Source: Gammaproteobacteria bacterium (lineage in GTDB: Bacteria; Pseudomonadota; Gammaproteobacteria; Eutrophobiales; Eutrophobiaceae). Taken from it: a stretch of DNA of 64,000 bases. Shown here piece by piece: positions 1-9,245 of this stretch. The position numbers were made by a program, and so were the translations under genes. The notes under the pieces were generated by a model, which had not been told where the DNA came from, made no database searches, and saw only the letters and a list, made by a program, of their open reading frames with translations. Within the stretch, counting starts at the first letter, position 1, and every line of letters begins with the position of its first letter. The stretch is from contig JAJDUB010000030.1 in the NCBI GenBank assembly GCA_022826885.1, positions 52,947 through 116,946 on the forward strand, given 5' to 3'.

Positions 1-1115
1 TTTGCCTCCACGGTTTTCTCAAATAATTCAACCTGCAATTTACCGATCCCGTAACCCTGTTTTACCTCCACGCCCAGACCGGCGGCTATGCCGCGCAGCC
101 TGTCAAGGCCTTCCAGGTCACCCGCCGATATGTCCGGGTTATGGGCAAGAATGGCCTCCCGTACACTCATGCGCTGAAAGTCCCTGCTGAAATCACAGGT
201 TTCCCCCTGGTATTCGAAGATGCTGTCCCCTTTCACTTCCTTCGCCAGGTTACGCAGCATGTCCTCAGTCAGCGCCATCATGTCCTCGTAGCCTGCATAA
301 GCCCAGTAAAACTCGAGCATGGTAAATTCGGGATTGTGCTGCAGCGACAGTCCTTCGTTACGAAAATTCCTGTTGATTTCGAATACTTTCTCAAAACCGC
401 CGACGACCAGCCTTTTCAGGTATAACTCCGGCGCGATGCGCAGGTACAGTTGCATATCCAGGGAATTATGATGCGTAACGAACGGCCGCGCCGCGGCGCC
501 ACCAGGAATGGCCTGCATCATCGGCGTTTCCACTTCCAGAAACCCCTTGCCGCCCAGATAAGCACGGACCAGGTTGATCACGCGACTGCGGACCTGGAAT
601 GTCTGCCTGGTGGTTTCATTGGTGATCAAATCCAGGTAACGGCGGCGGTAGCGGGTTTCCTGGTCGGACAGGCCATGGAACTTCTCCGGCAGGGGCCGCA
701 GGGACTTGGCCAGCAGCCTGACGGAATCGGCCTGGATCGAGAGTTCCCCGGTTTTTGTCCTGAAGATGCTGCCGGTCACGCCGATAATATCGCCGATATC
801 CCATTTCCTGAATGCGCTATAGTCCCCGTCCGGCAGGGCATCACGCCTGATGAAAAGCTGGACCTGGCCGGACATGTCAAGGATATGGGCAAACGCGACC
901 TTGCCCATGACCCGGCGACTCATCATCCTGCCCGCGAGATGGAACTTTTCGTCCTCTGCCTCCAACTCTTCCCGGTCCATATCACCGTAACGGGCATGCA
1001 GGTCGGCAGCCAGCATATTGCGCCTGAAGTCATTGGGGTAGGCGTTGCCTGATGCGCGCAAATCCTCCAGTTGTGCGCGCCGCTGCCTGATGATCTCGTT
1101 GTCGTCTTTAGTCAT
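1..1115 (-). CDS. lysS: Lysyl-tRNA synthetase, class II (partial, 3' end outside window)
   Basis: Charges tRNA-Lys with lysine in the cytoplasm. Read on the minus strand from the ATG at 1115, the frame stays open to the window edge, giving 371 codons. The family is about 500 residues, so roughly the last 130 are missing. An OB-fold anticodon-binding region covers about residues 55-140. The class II catalytic core follows, with the motif 2 signature FRNEG at 251-255 inside FEINRNFRNEG. The start lies 6 nt downstream of the prfB stop, the conserved prfB-lysS arrangement, so co-transcription is likely. Identification is secure; only the C-terminus is unseen. Confidence 0.95.
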   Translation of the reverse strand, partial: MTKDDNEIIRQRRAQLEDLRASGNAYPNDFRRNMLAADLHARYGDMDREELEAEDEKFHLAGRMMSRRVMGKVAFAHILDMSGQVQLFIRRDALPDGDYSAFRKWDIGDIIGVTGSIFRTKTGELSIQADSVRLLAKSLRPLPEKFHGLSDQETRYRRRYLDLITNETTRQTFQVRSRVINLVRAYLGGKGFLEVETPMMQAIPGGAAARPFVTHHNSLDMQLYLRIAPELYLKRLVVGGFEKVFEINRNFRNEGLSLQHNPEFTMLEFYWAYAGYEDMMALTEDMLRNLAKEVKGDSIFEYQGETCDFSRDFQRMSVREAILAHNPDISAGDLEGLDRLRGIAAGLGVEVKQGYGIGKLQVELFEKTVEA

Positions 1116-1121
1116 AAGGTA

Positions 1122-2220
1122 TTATACCCCGGCCTTGAGGCTGGCCTCCATGAACCGGTCCAGGTCGCCGTCCAGGACGGCCTGGGTATTGCCGGTCTCC
1201 ACGCCGGTACGCAAATCCTTGATCCTGGACTGATCCAGCACGTAAGAGCGGATCTGGTTGCCCCAGCCGATGTCGACCTTGGATTCCTCCAGCGCCTTTT
1301 GTTCCGCCATGCGCTTCTGCAGTTCCAGTTCGTATAATTTGGCGCGCATTTGTTTCATTGCCTGGTCCCGGTTCTTGTGCTGGGAACGATCGTTCTGACA
1401 CTGTACGACGGTGCCCGTGGGGATATGGGTCAGCCTTACCGCGGAATCCGTCTTGTTTACGTGCTGCCCGCCCGCCCCGCTCGCCCGATAGGTGTCCACG
1501 CGCAGGTCGGAAGTATCGATGTCCACCTCGATATTGTCATCTATTTCCGGCGCAACGAACACGGAGGCGAATGAAGTATGGCGCCGGTTGCCGGAATCAA
1601 ACGGGGACTTCCTCACCAGCCTGTGCACCCCGGTTTCGGTGCGCAGCCAGCCGTACGCGTAGTCGCCTTCATACCTGACCGTAGCGCTTTTTATACCGGC
1701 CACTTCCCCGGGCGATACTTCGATCAACTCGGTAGCGAACCCCCGTTGTTCGCCCCAGCGCAGGTACATGCGCAGCAGCATTTCCGCCCAATCCTGTGCT
1801 TCGGTGCCGCCGGAACCTGACTGGATATCGAGAAAAGCATGGTTCGGGTCCATCTCGCCGGAAAACATGCGGCGAAATTCCATCTCTTCAACCCGCGCGG
1901 TGAATTTGTCAAGGTCGGCAACAACTTCTTCCATGGCTTCGACGTCGTTTTCCTGCTTCGCCATATCGAACAACAACTCGACATCGTCCATTCCCGTACT
2001 GACGGCTTCTATCGCCCCGACCGTTTTTTCAAGCAGCGCCCGTTCCTTGCCCAGCGCCTGGGCGCGTTCCGGTTCACTCCAGATATCAGGCTTTTCAAGT
2101 TCCCGCCTGACTGCATTCAGGCGTTCGACCTTGACATCGAAGTCAAAGATACCTCCTCAGGGATTCGATTCTTCCCTGGCAGTCTTTGATGCGGGCGGTG
2201 ATTGACGTGAGTTCAAGCAT
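1122..2220 (-). CDS. prfB: Peptide chain release factor 2, expressed by programmed +1 frameshift
   Basis: Recognises UGA/UAA stop codons and triggers peptidyl-tRNA hydrolysis on the ribosome. The gene is in two frames. Codons 1-25 start at the ATG at 2220 and end at an in-frame TGA (codon 26); after a +1 shift the frame continues to TAA at 1122-1124. The joined product is 365 residues, the same length as E. coli RF2. The anticodon-like SPF tripeptide falls at 205-207 and the GGQ peptidyl-hydrolysis motif at 250-252, with Ala rather than Thr at 246. A call starting at the internal ATG at 1991 would lose 76 residues. It is followed at once by lysS. Confidence 0.97.
2142..2157 (-). other. Programmed +1 ribosomal frameshift site of prfB
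   Basis: Minus-strand sequence AGGAGGTATCTTTGAC contains an internal Shine-Dalgarno-like AGGAGG, then TAT, the slippery CTT codon, the in-frame stop TGA (2145-2143) and the 3' C that weakens termination. Spacing matches the E. coli site, where the hexamer is AGGGGG. RF2 shortage leaves the ribosome paused at TGA, favouring the shift, so the site autoregulates RF2. Confidence 0.95.
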
Positions 2221-2242
2221 AAGGTCAGATTTTACGATATTT

Positions 2243-2286
2243 GGGGTCAGAGTAAAAATTCTTGCAGAATTTCTTACTCTGACCCC
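2243..2286. repeat. Palindromic repeat, GGGGTCAGAGTAA family (copy 1)
   Basis: An inverted repeat: the left arm begins GGGGTCAGAGTAAAAATTCT and the right arm is its near-perfect reverse complement, ending TTACTCTGACCCC, with a 3-nt loop. It sits between recJ and prfB. A second copy lies at 60801-60843, and short GGGGTCAGA fragments occur at 30434 and 55041. It could fold in RNA, but there is no T tract, so a simple terminator is unlikely; it resembles REP-type dispersed palindromes. Confidence 0.75.
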
Positions 2287-2301
2287 TGCAATCAGGTTCG
2301 C

Positions 2302-2324
2302 CATGCCGGGCTTGACCCAGCATC
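2302..2324. repeat. Fragment of the CATGCCGGGCTTGACCC repeat family
   Basis: Contains CATGCCGGGCTTGACCCAGC, almost identical to the left arm of the larger element at 18019-18127. It lies directly against copy 1 of the GGGGTCAGAG repeat, so the recJ-prfB gap is composite repeat sequence. Confidence 0.6.
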
Positions 2325-2349
2325 GCGGGAATGGCGAGAGGGAGCAGAT

Positions 2350-4068
2350 CTATTTTTGTATATGTTCGACGATGAGTTGCGGCGTTTGCATTCCGTTGTA
2401 TTCGTTGACGGCCAGGCGGTAGACAAAGCGATGGGTTTGCGCGGACGCGTCGATGGCATCCGGATCCGTATTGAACGAAATCGCTTCAACAGGCCGTTGC
2501 GCGCCATCCGCAAGCAGCTTCAGTTTCAGGTGCCGTTCTCCCACGGTCCGGGCATCGGCAACGGTGAAGACATCGTCGAACAGGGGTTCGGGGAAACCCT
2601 GTCCCCAGGGACCGGCGTTTTCTATTTCTCCGGCCAGTTCCAGGTTGATTTCTTCAGACGCCAGGTTCCCGTCGGTGACGATCTCGGCCCCCGGTATGCG
2701 CCCGGCGGCCAGGTTCCTGATTTCCCCGTCAAATTCCGTCCTGAATTGCGCCAGGTCGGCTTCCCTGATGGTCAGGCCGGCAGCCATTGCATGACCTCCG
2801 AACTTTTGCACCAGGTCGGGATGTCTCGCCGCCAACGCTTCCAGTGCGTCTTTCAGGTGAATCCCGGATATCGAACGTCCGGACCCCTTGAGCAGACCTT
2901 CACCGGCCGGGGCAAATACGATTACCGGCCGGTTGACCCTCTCTTTTATCCTGCCGGCCAGCACGCCGACTATGCCCTGGCGCCAGCCCGCATCAAACAG
3001 GCATACGCCGAAGGGCAACTCACCCTGCTCCAGTTCGGCTATATCGAGCAGGTACGCCTCGGCCTGTTCCTGCATTTCGGCCTGCAGCTGTTTTCTCTCC
3101 TTGTTGAATTTATCCAGTTGCAGCGCCAGGGCAACGGCGCCGGAAAAATTGTCCGTGAGCAGGCATTCGATGCCCAGTCTCATGTCGGCCATGCGACCGG
3201 CCGCATTCAGCCTCGGACCCAGTTGAAACCCGAGGTCGGCGGCAGTAATCTTCTCAGGCGTCCTGCCGGCAGCCCGAACCAGGGCCATGATGCCCTGGCA
3301 ACAGCGCCGCGCCCTGATACGCCTCAGGCCCTGGTAAACCAGGATACGGTTGTTGTAGTCCAGTTGCACCACGTCGGCAACAGTGCCCAGCGCCACCAGG
3401 TCCAGCAAGGCCGCGAAGTTCGGCGCCTCAACGCCTTGCGCGGTAAACCAGCCTGCATGCTTCAACCCGGCCCTGACTGCCAGCAGCACGTAAAACATGA
3501 CGCCTACACCGGCAATACACTTGCTCGGGAACCGGTCGCCAGGCTGGTTCGGGTTGACGATGACGGTGGCGGCCGGAAGCTCCCTGCCCGGCAAATGATG
3601 ATCCGTAACCAGGACATCCACTCCCGCGCGCCGGGCGAAATCGACGCCGGCCACACTGGAAATACCGTTGTCCACGGTCACCAGGAGGTCGGGGTCGAAC
3701 TCCAGGGCCTGGCGCGCCACGTCGATACTCAGGCCATACCCGTGCTTTACCCGGTCCGGAACCATGTAGACGACCTGCCGGGCGCCCAGTATGGACAACC
3801 CGCGCAAGGCCACGGCGCAGGCCGTTGCGCCGTCTGCGTCATAATCCGCGACGACCAGGATTTTTTTATTGTTGCGGATGGCATCGATAAGCAATCCGGC
3901 CGCCGCGTCAAAATTTTTCAGTTTGTCGAACGGCAGCAGGTTGGTCAGCGAATAATCCAGTTCCCGATGCGACGAAATATTCCGGCCGGCAAAGACCCGG
4001 CGCATGACCGGATGCATGGAATCCGGCAGTTCGCACTCGGCATGTACGTCGCGGCGGGTGATTTTCAT
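2350..4068 (-). CDS. recJ: Single-stranded-DNA-specific exonuclease RecJ
   Basis: A 5'-3' ssDNA exonuclease used in mismatch repair, base excision repair and RecF-type recombination. The 572-residue product has the DHH phosphoesterase signature: ADYDADG at 74-80, and TDHH at 155-158 giving the DHH motif that binds the catalytic metals. The C-terminal half fits the DHHA1 and OB-fold parts of RecJ, and the length is normal. The ATG at 4068 directly abuts the TGA of thrC (TGAATG), so translation is probably coupled to the hom-thrC genes upstream. The stop lies just before a cluster of dispersed repeats. Confidence 0.95.
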   Translation of the reverse strand: MKITRRDVHAECELPDSMHPVMRRVFAGRNISSHRELDYSLTNLLPFDKLKNFDAAAGLLIDAIRNNKKILVVADYDADGATACAVALRGLSILGARQVVYMVPDRVKHGYGLSIDVARQALEFDPDLLVTVDNGISSVAGVDFARRAGVDVLVTDHHLPGRELPAATVIVNPNQPGDRFPSKCIAGVGVMFYVLLAVRAGLKHAGWFTAQGVEAPNFAALLDLVALGTVADVVQLDYNNRILVYQGLRRIRARRCCQGIMALVRAAGRTPEKITAADLGFQLGPRLNAAGRMADMRLGIECLLTDNFSGAVALALQLDKFNKERKQLQAEMQEQAEAYLLDIAELEQGELPFGVCLFDAGWRQGIVGVLAGRIKERVNRPVIVFAPAGEGLLKGSGRSISGIHLKDALEALAARHPDLVQKFGGHAMAAGLTIREADLAQFRTEFDGEIRNLAAGRIPGAEIVTDGNLASEEINLELAGEIENAGPWGQGFPEPLFDDVFTVADARTVGERHLKLKLLADGAQRPVEAISFNTDPDAIDASAQTHRFVYRLAVNEYNGMQTPQLIVEHIQK

Positions 4069-5217
4069 TCAGCGTTCAGCAAGAATGACCCGTTTCACGG
4101 CATTGAGCTCGGCGGGAACCTTTTGCACCGGTGCAGTACTTTGCCGCATGGCGATATCCGGGTCTTTCAGGCCGTGTCCGGTAAGGGTGCATACCACGGT
4201 GCTGCCTTCGGGTATTTTGCCGGATTCGACATCGCGCAAGGCCCCGGCTACGGAGACGGCTGAAGCCGGTTCACAGAATATCCCTTCATTATCCGCCAGC
4301 ATTGCCTGTATCTTCAGGATCTCCTCATCATTGAACTCATCGAACCAGCCCTCCGATTCCCTGCTCGCCGCCCAGGCCAGTTCCCAGGACTGGGGGCGGC
4401 CAATACGAATGGCGCTCGCAACTGTCTCGGGTTGCTCGATCATCTTGCCGCGCAGGAACGGCGCTGCCCCGGAAGCCTGGTATCCAAGCATTCTCGGCAA
4501 TTTGTCGACAACCGGTTCGGCCAGCCAGGGACATTGCCCGTCACAATGGTTGCACGCACGGGTGGGAAAACCGGCATATTCGCTGTAGCCGGTCCAGTAC
4601 GCGGAGATATTGCCGGCGTTGCCTACGGGCAGGCAATGGAAATCCGGTGGAACGCCCAGTTCGTCCACAATCTCGAACGCCGCGGTTTTCTGGCCCTGGA
4701 GACGGTACGGGTTGACGGAGTTTACCAGGGTAATGGGCGCTTCGGCGGCGACCTGTTTCACCAGCCGCATCCCGTCATCGAAATTACCCTGTACCTGGAT
4801 GACCACGGCGCCGTGGATCATGGCCTGGGCCAGTTTTCCCATGGCGATCTTGCCGTCCGGGATCAGTACGTAACAAGCGATGCCGGCCCTGGCGGCGTAG
4901 GCGGCCGCGGAAGCTGAAGTATTGCCGGTGGACGCGCACAGGACCGCCTGCGAACCCTCGTTGACTGCCTGGGTGATGGCCATGGTCATGCCCCGGTCCT
5001 TGAAAGAACCGGTCGGGTTCAGGCCCTCGTATTTCACGTACAGTTCGATATCCCGGTCATTGACTTCAGGAATATTCTCCAGCCGGATCAAGGGAGTGCT
5101 TCCCTCACCCAGGGTGATGACGCGGGCATCGTCCGTAACCGGCAGACGCGCCCGGTAACGTTCGATCAGGCCTTCAGTCAAGGGTTTCCACCCGGATGCG
5201 GTGTACGTTTCCGGCAA
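4069..5217 (-). CDS. thrC: Threonine synthase
   Basis: PLP enzyme converting O-phosphohomoserine to threonine, the last step of the pathway begun by the adjacent hom. The PLP lysine lies in [12 protein letters not shown] (K73 counting from 5217). The protein belongs to the short threonine synthase type of about 350-380 residues. No ATG start is available. TTG at 5217 gives 382 residues and overlaps hom by 44 nt. TTG at 5181 gives 370 residues, has GGTGGA a few bases upstream and overlaps the hom stop by only 8 nt; it is at least as good. The stop abuts the recJ start. Confidence 0.92.
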   Translation of the reverse strand: MPETYTASGWKPLTEGLIERYRARLPVTDDARVITLGEGSTPLIRLENIPEVNDRDIELYVKYEGLNPTGSFKDRGMTMAITQAVNEGSQAVLCASTGNTSASAAAYAARAGIACYVLIPDGKIAMGKLAQAMIHGAVVIQVQGNFDDGMRLVKQVAAEAPITLVNSVNPYRLQGQKTAAFEIVDELGVPPDFHCLPVGNAGNISAYWTGYSEYAGFPTRACNHCDGQCPWLAEPVVDKLPRMLGYQASGAAPFLRGKMIEQPETVASAIRIGRPQSWELAWAASRESEGWFDEFNDEEILKIQAMLADNEGIFCEPASAVSVAGALRDVESGKIPEGSTVVCTLTGHGLKDPDIAMRQSTAPVQKVPAELNAVKRVILAER

Positions 5218-6487
5218 TCGTATCCAGGGCCTCGATCTGCCTGATTGCCTTGTTCATATTCCGCTCCTGCACGCGCTGGGTGAGCATGATCACCGGCACG
5301 TGGCCGGCGCCCGCTTCAGGCTCCTTCTGGATTATCGCCTCGATGCTGATGCCGAGATCGCCCAGAATCGTGGTCACCGACGACATTACGCCGGGCTGAT
5401 CGACAGCCTGCATGCGCAGGTAATATGCCGTGTGGATATCCTCCATGTCCAGGACCGGCAGGTCGGACAGCGCGCCCGGTTGAAACGCCAGGTGCGGCAC
5501 GCGGTTCCCCGGATCGGTGGTCAGGGCGCGCACCACGTCAATCACGTCTGCCACAACAGAGGAAGCGGTCGGCAACGATCCCGCGCCGGCCCCGTAATAC
5601 AGGGTGGGTCCTACTGCGTCGCCCTGTACCAGTACCGCGTTCATTACCCCGTCCACGTTGGCAATCAGTCTCCTGGCGGGTATCAGCGTAGGGTGGACTC
5701 GCAACTCGATACCTGCATCGGTACGCCTGGTAATGCCGAGATGTTTAATCCGGTAGCCCAGTTCATCGGCGTAGACAACGTCCTGCTGCTCGATTTTGCT
5801 TATACCCTCCGTGTAGGTTCGGTCAAACTGCAACGGGATGCCGAAGGCTATGGAGCCCATGATGGTCAACTTGTGCGCGGCATCGATGCCCTCAACGTCG
5901 AACGTCGGGTCAGCTTCCGCATAACCCAGTTCCTGGGCTCCCTTCAATACCCCGGTGAAGTCCCTGCCCTTGTCGCGCATCTCGGTAAGGATGAAGTTTC
6001 CCGTGCCGTTGATTATGCCCGCAGCCCATTGAATACGGTTCGCGACCAGGCCCTCACGGATTGCCTTGATAATGGGAATCCCGCCGGCGACTGCGGCCTC
6101 GAATGCTACGATCACGCCTTTTTCCTGTGCGGCGCGGAAGATCTCATTGCCGTGTACGGCAATCATGGCCTTGTTTGCGGTAATTACGTGTTTGCCGTTG
6201 TCGATGGCGCGCAGGACCATTTCCTTTGCCGGGGAGTAGCCGCCTATCAGTTCGATGATGATTTCCACTTCCGGGTCATCGACCGCGGCAAATCCGTCAT
6301 CGGTAATCCGCCCTACCTGGTCCAGTCCCTGGATTGCGCCGGCGTCGTATTCCTTTGCCGCAGCGTGACTGATGACCACCTCCCTGCCGGCGCGGCGGGC
6401 AATTTCATGGGCGTTCCGGGTCAATACCGTGACGACGCCTCCGCCGACTGTGCCCAGGCCGAGCAACCCTATTTTTATCGGTTTCAT
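5174..6487 (-). CDS. hom: Homoserine dehydrogenase
   Basis: NAD(P)H-dependent reduction of aspartate semialdehyde to homoserine, the branch point to threonine and methionine. It is a 437-residue monofunctional enzyme: the Rossmann motif GLGTVGGG begins at residue 10, the catalytic domain is central, and a C-terminal ACT domain of about 80 residues (starting near [14 protein letters not shown]) suggests feedback control by threonine. There is no fused aspartokinase. Overlap with thrC indicates an operon hom-thrC-recJ. The asd gene at 50.5 kb supplies the substrate. Confidence 0.96.
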   Translation of the reverse strand: MKPIKIGLLGLGTVGGGVVTVLTRNAHEIARRAGREVVISHAAAKEYDAGAIQGLDQVGRITDDGFAAVDDPEVEIIIELIGGYSPAKEMVLRAIDNGKHVITANKAMIAVHGNEIFRAAQEKGVIVAFEAAVAGGIPIIKAIREGLVANRIQWAAGIINGTGNFILTEMRDKGRDFTGVLKGAQELGYAEADPTFDVEGIDAAHKLTIMGSIAFGIPLQFDRTYTEGISKIEQQDVVYADELGYRIKHLGITRRTDAGIELRVHPTLIPARRLIANVDGVMNAVLVQGDAVGPTLYYGAGAGSLPTASSVVADVIDVVRALTTDPGNRVPHLAFQPGALSDLPVLDMEDIHTAYYLRMQAVDQPGVMSSVTTILGDLGISIEAIIQKEPEAGAGHVPVIMLTQRVQERNMNKAIRQIEALDTIAGNVHRIRVETLD

Positions 6488-6511
6488 TATCCTCTGTCTC
6501 TCTGTTTCATT

Positions 6512-8260
6512 TCAGTCGTTATTGCTTTCACTGACGCGCACCGTTACCACGTCCATGCCGTGATACTGCTGGTGGCGCACGGAGGATGCGAAGTGTTGCA
6601 ATATACGGAGCGAGATTTCATGCCCGTCCCGCGCCTCGGCATGGTCTCCCAGCAACCTCATCTGGTCTTCCAGGTTCTCCTCACCGATAGCCGAGACAAA
6701 CTCCACTTCCATCACCGGACCGTCATTGGTGACCGTTACCAGCAGACTCCTCAACTCGCCTGTGGCTGCTTCATCATGCCCCTCCGAGAGACACAACAAG
6801 GTCTCTTCACCAATCAGGAACAGGCGCTCGATTGCAGCTTCGCCCCAGCCAAGGCGCAGCGCCTGCTGGCGCAGGAAATCTTCCAGCCTGGGCAGTACCC
6901 TGGGGTCAAGCGCAGTCAATTTACTATAACGGCGCGGCCCGGTCCGTTCCATGATTATCGTCAACAGGATAACGACCAGGCCGCCGACGGTCATGCCGTT
7001 ACCCAGCAAGCTGCCCCATGTCTTACCCAGCATATCTGCAAAAACAGCCTGGTTGTGAAAACCCACCCCAAGCCAGAATGCCAGGCCGATCACCGCCGCC
7101 TTGCGGTAGTCGATGCCGTCCTGGACTACCATTTTCATACCCTGGACGAAAACCAGCGCCATTGACACGGCCAGGTAAGCCGCGATGACGGGTCCGGGGA
7201 TGGCCAGCAGGACTGCCGTAAGCTTGGGCAGGAATGCCAGTATTAACAGGATTAACCCGATGCATACCCCCAGCCTGCGGGCAGCTACTCCGGTATGCCG
7301 GATAAAGGAATTGCCTGCCGGATCGCTTTTTATCGGTATTGTACCGGTGAGGCCGGCAAGGAGGTCGCCCAGGCCGTTCGCCGTCAGTCCTTCCTGCACC
7401 GCGCGGAAATCGACGGAATGGGGGCTGCGCCGGGATGCCCGTTGAACCGCGACCCCGGCATTGATGTCCCCCATGGTGTTGGCCAGGGAGACGAACAGGA
7501 ATGCCGGCAACAGTATCCAGAAATCAGCGCCGAGATTCAGGCTGAAGCGCGGCCTCCCGGCCGCGGGAACGTCCACCCAGGGGGCATCCAGCACCAGGCC
7601 GCCCTGGTACATGCCGAAATACGCGGCGGCCGCACAGCCTGCAACCAGCGCGATAACCGGCGCCCAGAGACCCAGCACGCCTCTTGCGCCGAATACCAGC
7701 GCCACCAGCACAAGCAGGGTGACTGCCGCGATACCCGGCGCAGCCATGGGAGGTGCGTCTGCGGGCGCGTGGGTCAGCATGTCGAAAGCGACGGGCATGA
7801 CGGCAAACGCGATCAGCATCAGCACCATGCCGGATACCGTCGGCGTAATCACGCGGCGCAACCATGACAGCTTCGATGACAGCAGCAACTGGAACAGCGC
7901 CGACACGATGACCAGGTTCATCATGAGCGCAACCCCTCCTGCGGACAGCGCCATGATGCAGACCGCGATGGAGGTGGCTGCGCTGGTGGAAATGAGCACG
8001 TGGCCGGCCCCGATGAATCCCGTTCGAAAGGATTGTATTACCGTTATGAGCCCACAAACCAGTAACGCGGCGAAGATCGACCAGGACAGGTACTGCGCGT
8101 CCAGGCCGGCTGCCCGGATTATAATGACCGGCACCAGCACCACCGTCGGAAAGACCAGCAGGGCCGCCTGGATTCCCAGGCCGAGGTTGAGAGGAAATGG
8201 AGATCGCTCGTCGGGTTCGTAGCGTATTTCTGCCGGGCTGGATGTATCGTGTATGTGCAT
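6512..8260 (-). CDS. NCS2 (xanthine/uracil-type) permease with C-terminal RsbW/HATPase-like domain
   Basis: The first ~450 residues are a multi-spanning inner-membrane protein of the nucleobase-ascorbate (SLC23/NCS2) type, with repeated hydrophobic helices and a conserved central stretch SLANTMGDINAG. Substrate cannot be read, though purine, pyrimidine or related compounds are usual. The last ~130 residues are soluble. They resemble the HATPase fold of RsbW-like anti-sigma kinases: an N-terminal helix with an acidic ERLFLIGEETLL segment, and a C-terminal HEISLRILQHFASSV segment like the LGLxLI region of that family. The ATG at 8260 has GGAG upstream and is preferred to an earlier start at 8293. 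The substrate and the tail function are unknown. Confidence 0.8.
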   Translation of the reverse strand: MHIHDTSSPAEIRYEPDERSPFPLNLGLGIQAALLVFPTVVLVPVIIIRAAGLDAQYLSWSIFAALLVCGLITVIQSFRTGFIGAGHVLISTSAATSIAVCIMALSAGGVALMMNLVIVSALFQLLLSSKLSWLRRVITPTVSGMVLMLIAFAVMPVAFDMLTHAPADAPPMAAPGIAAVTLLVLVALVFGARGVLGLWAPVIALVAGCAAAAYFGMYQGGLVLDAPWVDVPAAGRPRFSLNLGADFWILLPAFLFVSLANTMGDINAGVAVQRASRRSPHSVDFRAVQEGLTANGLGDLLAGLTGTIPIKSDPAGNSFIRHTGVAARRLGVCIGLILLILAFLPKLTAVLLAIPGPVIAAYLAVSMALVFVQGMKMVVQDGIDYRKAAVIGLAFWLGVGFHNQAVFADMLGKTWGSLLGNGMTVGGLVVILLTIIMERTGPRRYSKLTALDPRVLPRLEDFLRQQALRLGWGEAAIERLFLIGEETLLCLSEGHDEAATGELRSLLVTVTNDGPVMEVEFVSAIGEENLEDQMRLLGDHAEARDGHEISLRILQHFASSVRHQQYHGMDVVTVRVSESNND

Positions 8261-8432
8261 TGTTCTCACTCCGCAATGATTGCCTGTTGCCACAGCGCCT
8301 GTAGTGATGCCGGAAACAGGTCATAAAACCGTTCCGGGCCGTAACCGGATATTTTACATGTATACAGGACGGACGGGGCGGATTTACAACCTGTCCCCTG
8401 AAACATCCCCGGGTTTCACGTATACTTGGGCC

Positions 8433-9245
8433 ATGTCGAGAGTCGCAACAATCCAGATGGTTTCCACGGATAACCTGGACGCCAACCTGGCGCAGGCTGC
8501 CGACCTGGTCCGGGAAGCGGCTGACCGGGGCGCCAGGTTTGCCCTGTTGCCGGAATATTTTCCCATTATCAGTGACGATGAAACGGCAAAAATCGGCATC
8601 GGGGAAGCGCCGGGGAAAGGCCCCATCCAGGAATTCCTTGCCGCCCAGGCCAGGGATAACCGGCTCTGGCTGATGGCGGGCACTTTTTCTTTGCAAAGCG
8701 GTGAAGCAGACCGTGTGTACAATACCTGCCTGCTGTATAACCCGGACGGTGTCCGCACCCATCGCTACGACAAGATGCACCTGTTCGACGTACAGGTGGG
8801 GGACGAGGAAAAAGAGGTTTACAATGAATCCGACACCATCGTCCCGGGCCGCGACACGGTGGTGGCGGAAACGCCGCTGGGCAGGATCGGCATGACCGTA
8901 TGTTACGACCTGCGGTTTCCCGAACTGTATCGCGCACTGTCCAGGCAGCAGGCGGAGATCATTACAGTGCCGTCCGCATTTACCTATGCCACCGGGAAAC
9001 GCCACTGGGAGCTGTTTTTACGGGCCAGGGCGGTGGAAAACCTCTGTTATGTCATTGCATCCAACCAGGGCGGCCAGAATACGGAGACCCGGCGCACCTG
9101 GGGTCACAGCATGATCATCGATCCATGGGGTGACATCCTGTGCAGCCTGGAGGAAGGGCCGGGCGTTGCCTGCGCCGACATCGACCTCTCCAGGGTGCAG
9201 GAACTCAGACAGTCGTTTCCGGCGCTGGAGCACAGGGTATTATGA
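8433..9245 (+). CDS. Carbon-nitrogen hydrolase, nitrilase superfamily (Nit1-like)
   Basis: A 270-residue cytoplasmic amidase of the nitrilase fold with the full catalytic set: Glu41 (LLPEYFP), Lys114 (YDKMHLFD) and Cys157 ([10 protein letters not shown]). The KMHLFD and CYDLRFPE forms are typical of the Nit1/Nit2 branch, whose members act on deaminated glutathione or omega-amidated keto acids; the substrate here is not proven. The start [10 protein letters not shown] fits the family and avoids a spurious 51-residue extension. The TGA overlaps the tldD ATG (ATGA). A carbon-nitrogen hydrolase next to tldD is common in gammaproteobacteria. Confidence 0.9.
   Translation: MSRVATIQMVSTDNLDANLAQAADLVREAADRGARFALLPEYFPIISDDETAKIGIGEAPGKGPIQEFLAAQARDNRLWLMAGTFSLQSGEADRVYNTCLLYNPDGVRTHRYDKMHLFDVQVGDEEKEVYNESDTIVPGRDTVVAETPLGRIGMTVCYDLRFPELYRALSRQQAEIITVPSAFTYATGKRHWELFLRARAVENLCYVIASNQGGQNTETRRTWGHSMIIDPWGDILCSLEEGPGVACADIDLSRVQELRQSFPALEHRVL

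Noticed and set aside
2356..4263. Long open frame on the plus strand opposite recJ and thrC
   Set aside because: It mirrors recJ codon structure in a GC-rich gene, has no family resemblance, and recJ motifs are unambiguous on the other strand.
5201..7165. 654-codon open frame on the plus strand across hom and the permease
   Set aside because: It spans two convincing minus-strand genes and their intergenic gap; composition artefact.
7524..9005. 493-codon minus-strand frame over the nitrilase gene and permease N-terminus
   Set aside because: The nitrilase catalytic residues on the plus strand and the permease start at 8260 explain this DNA; the frame shows no domain.
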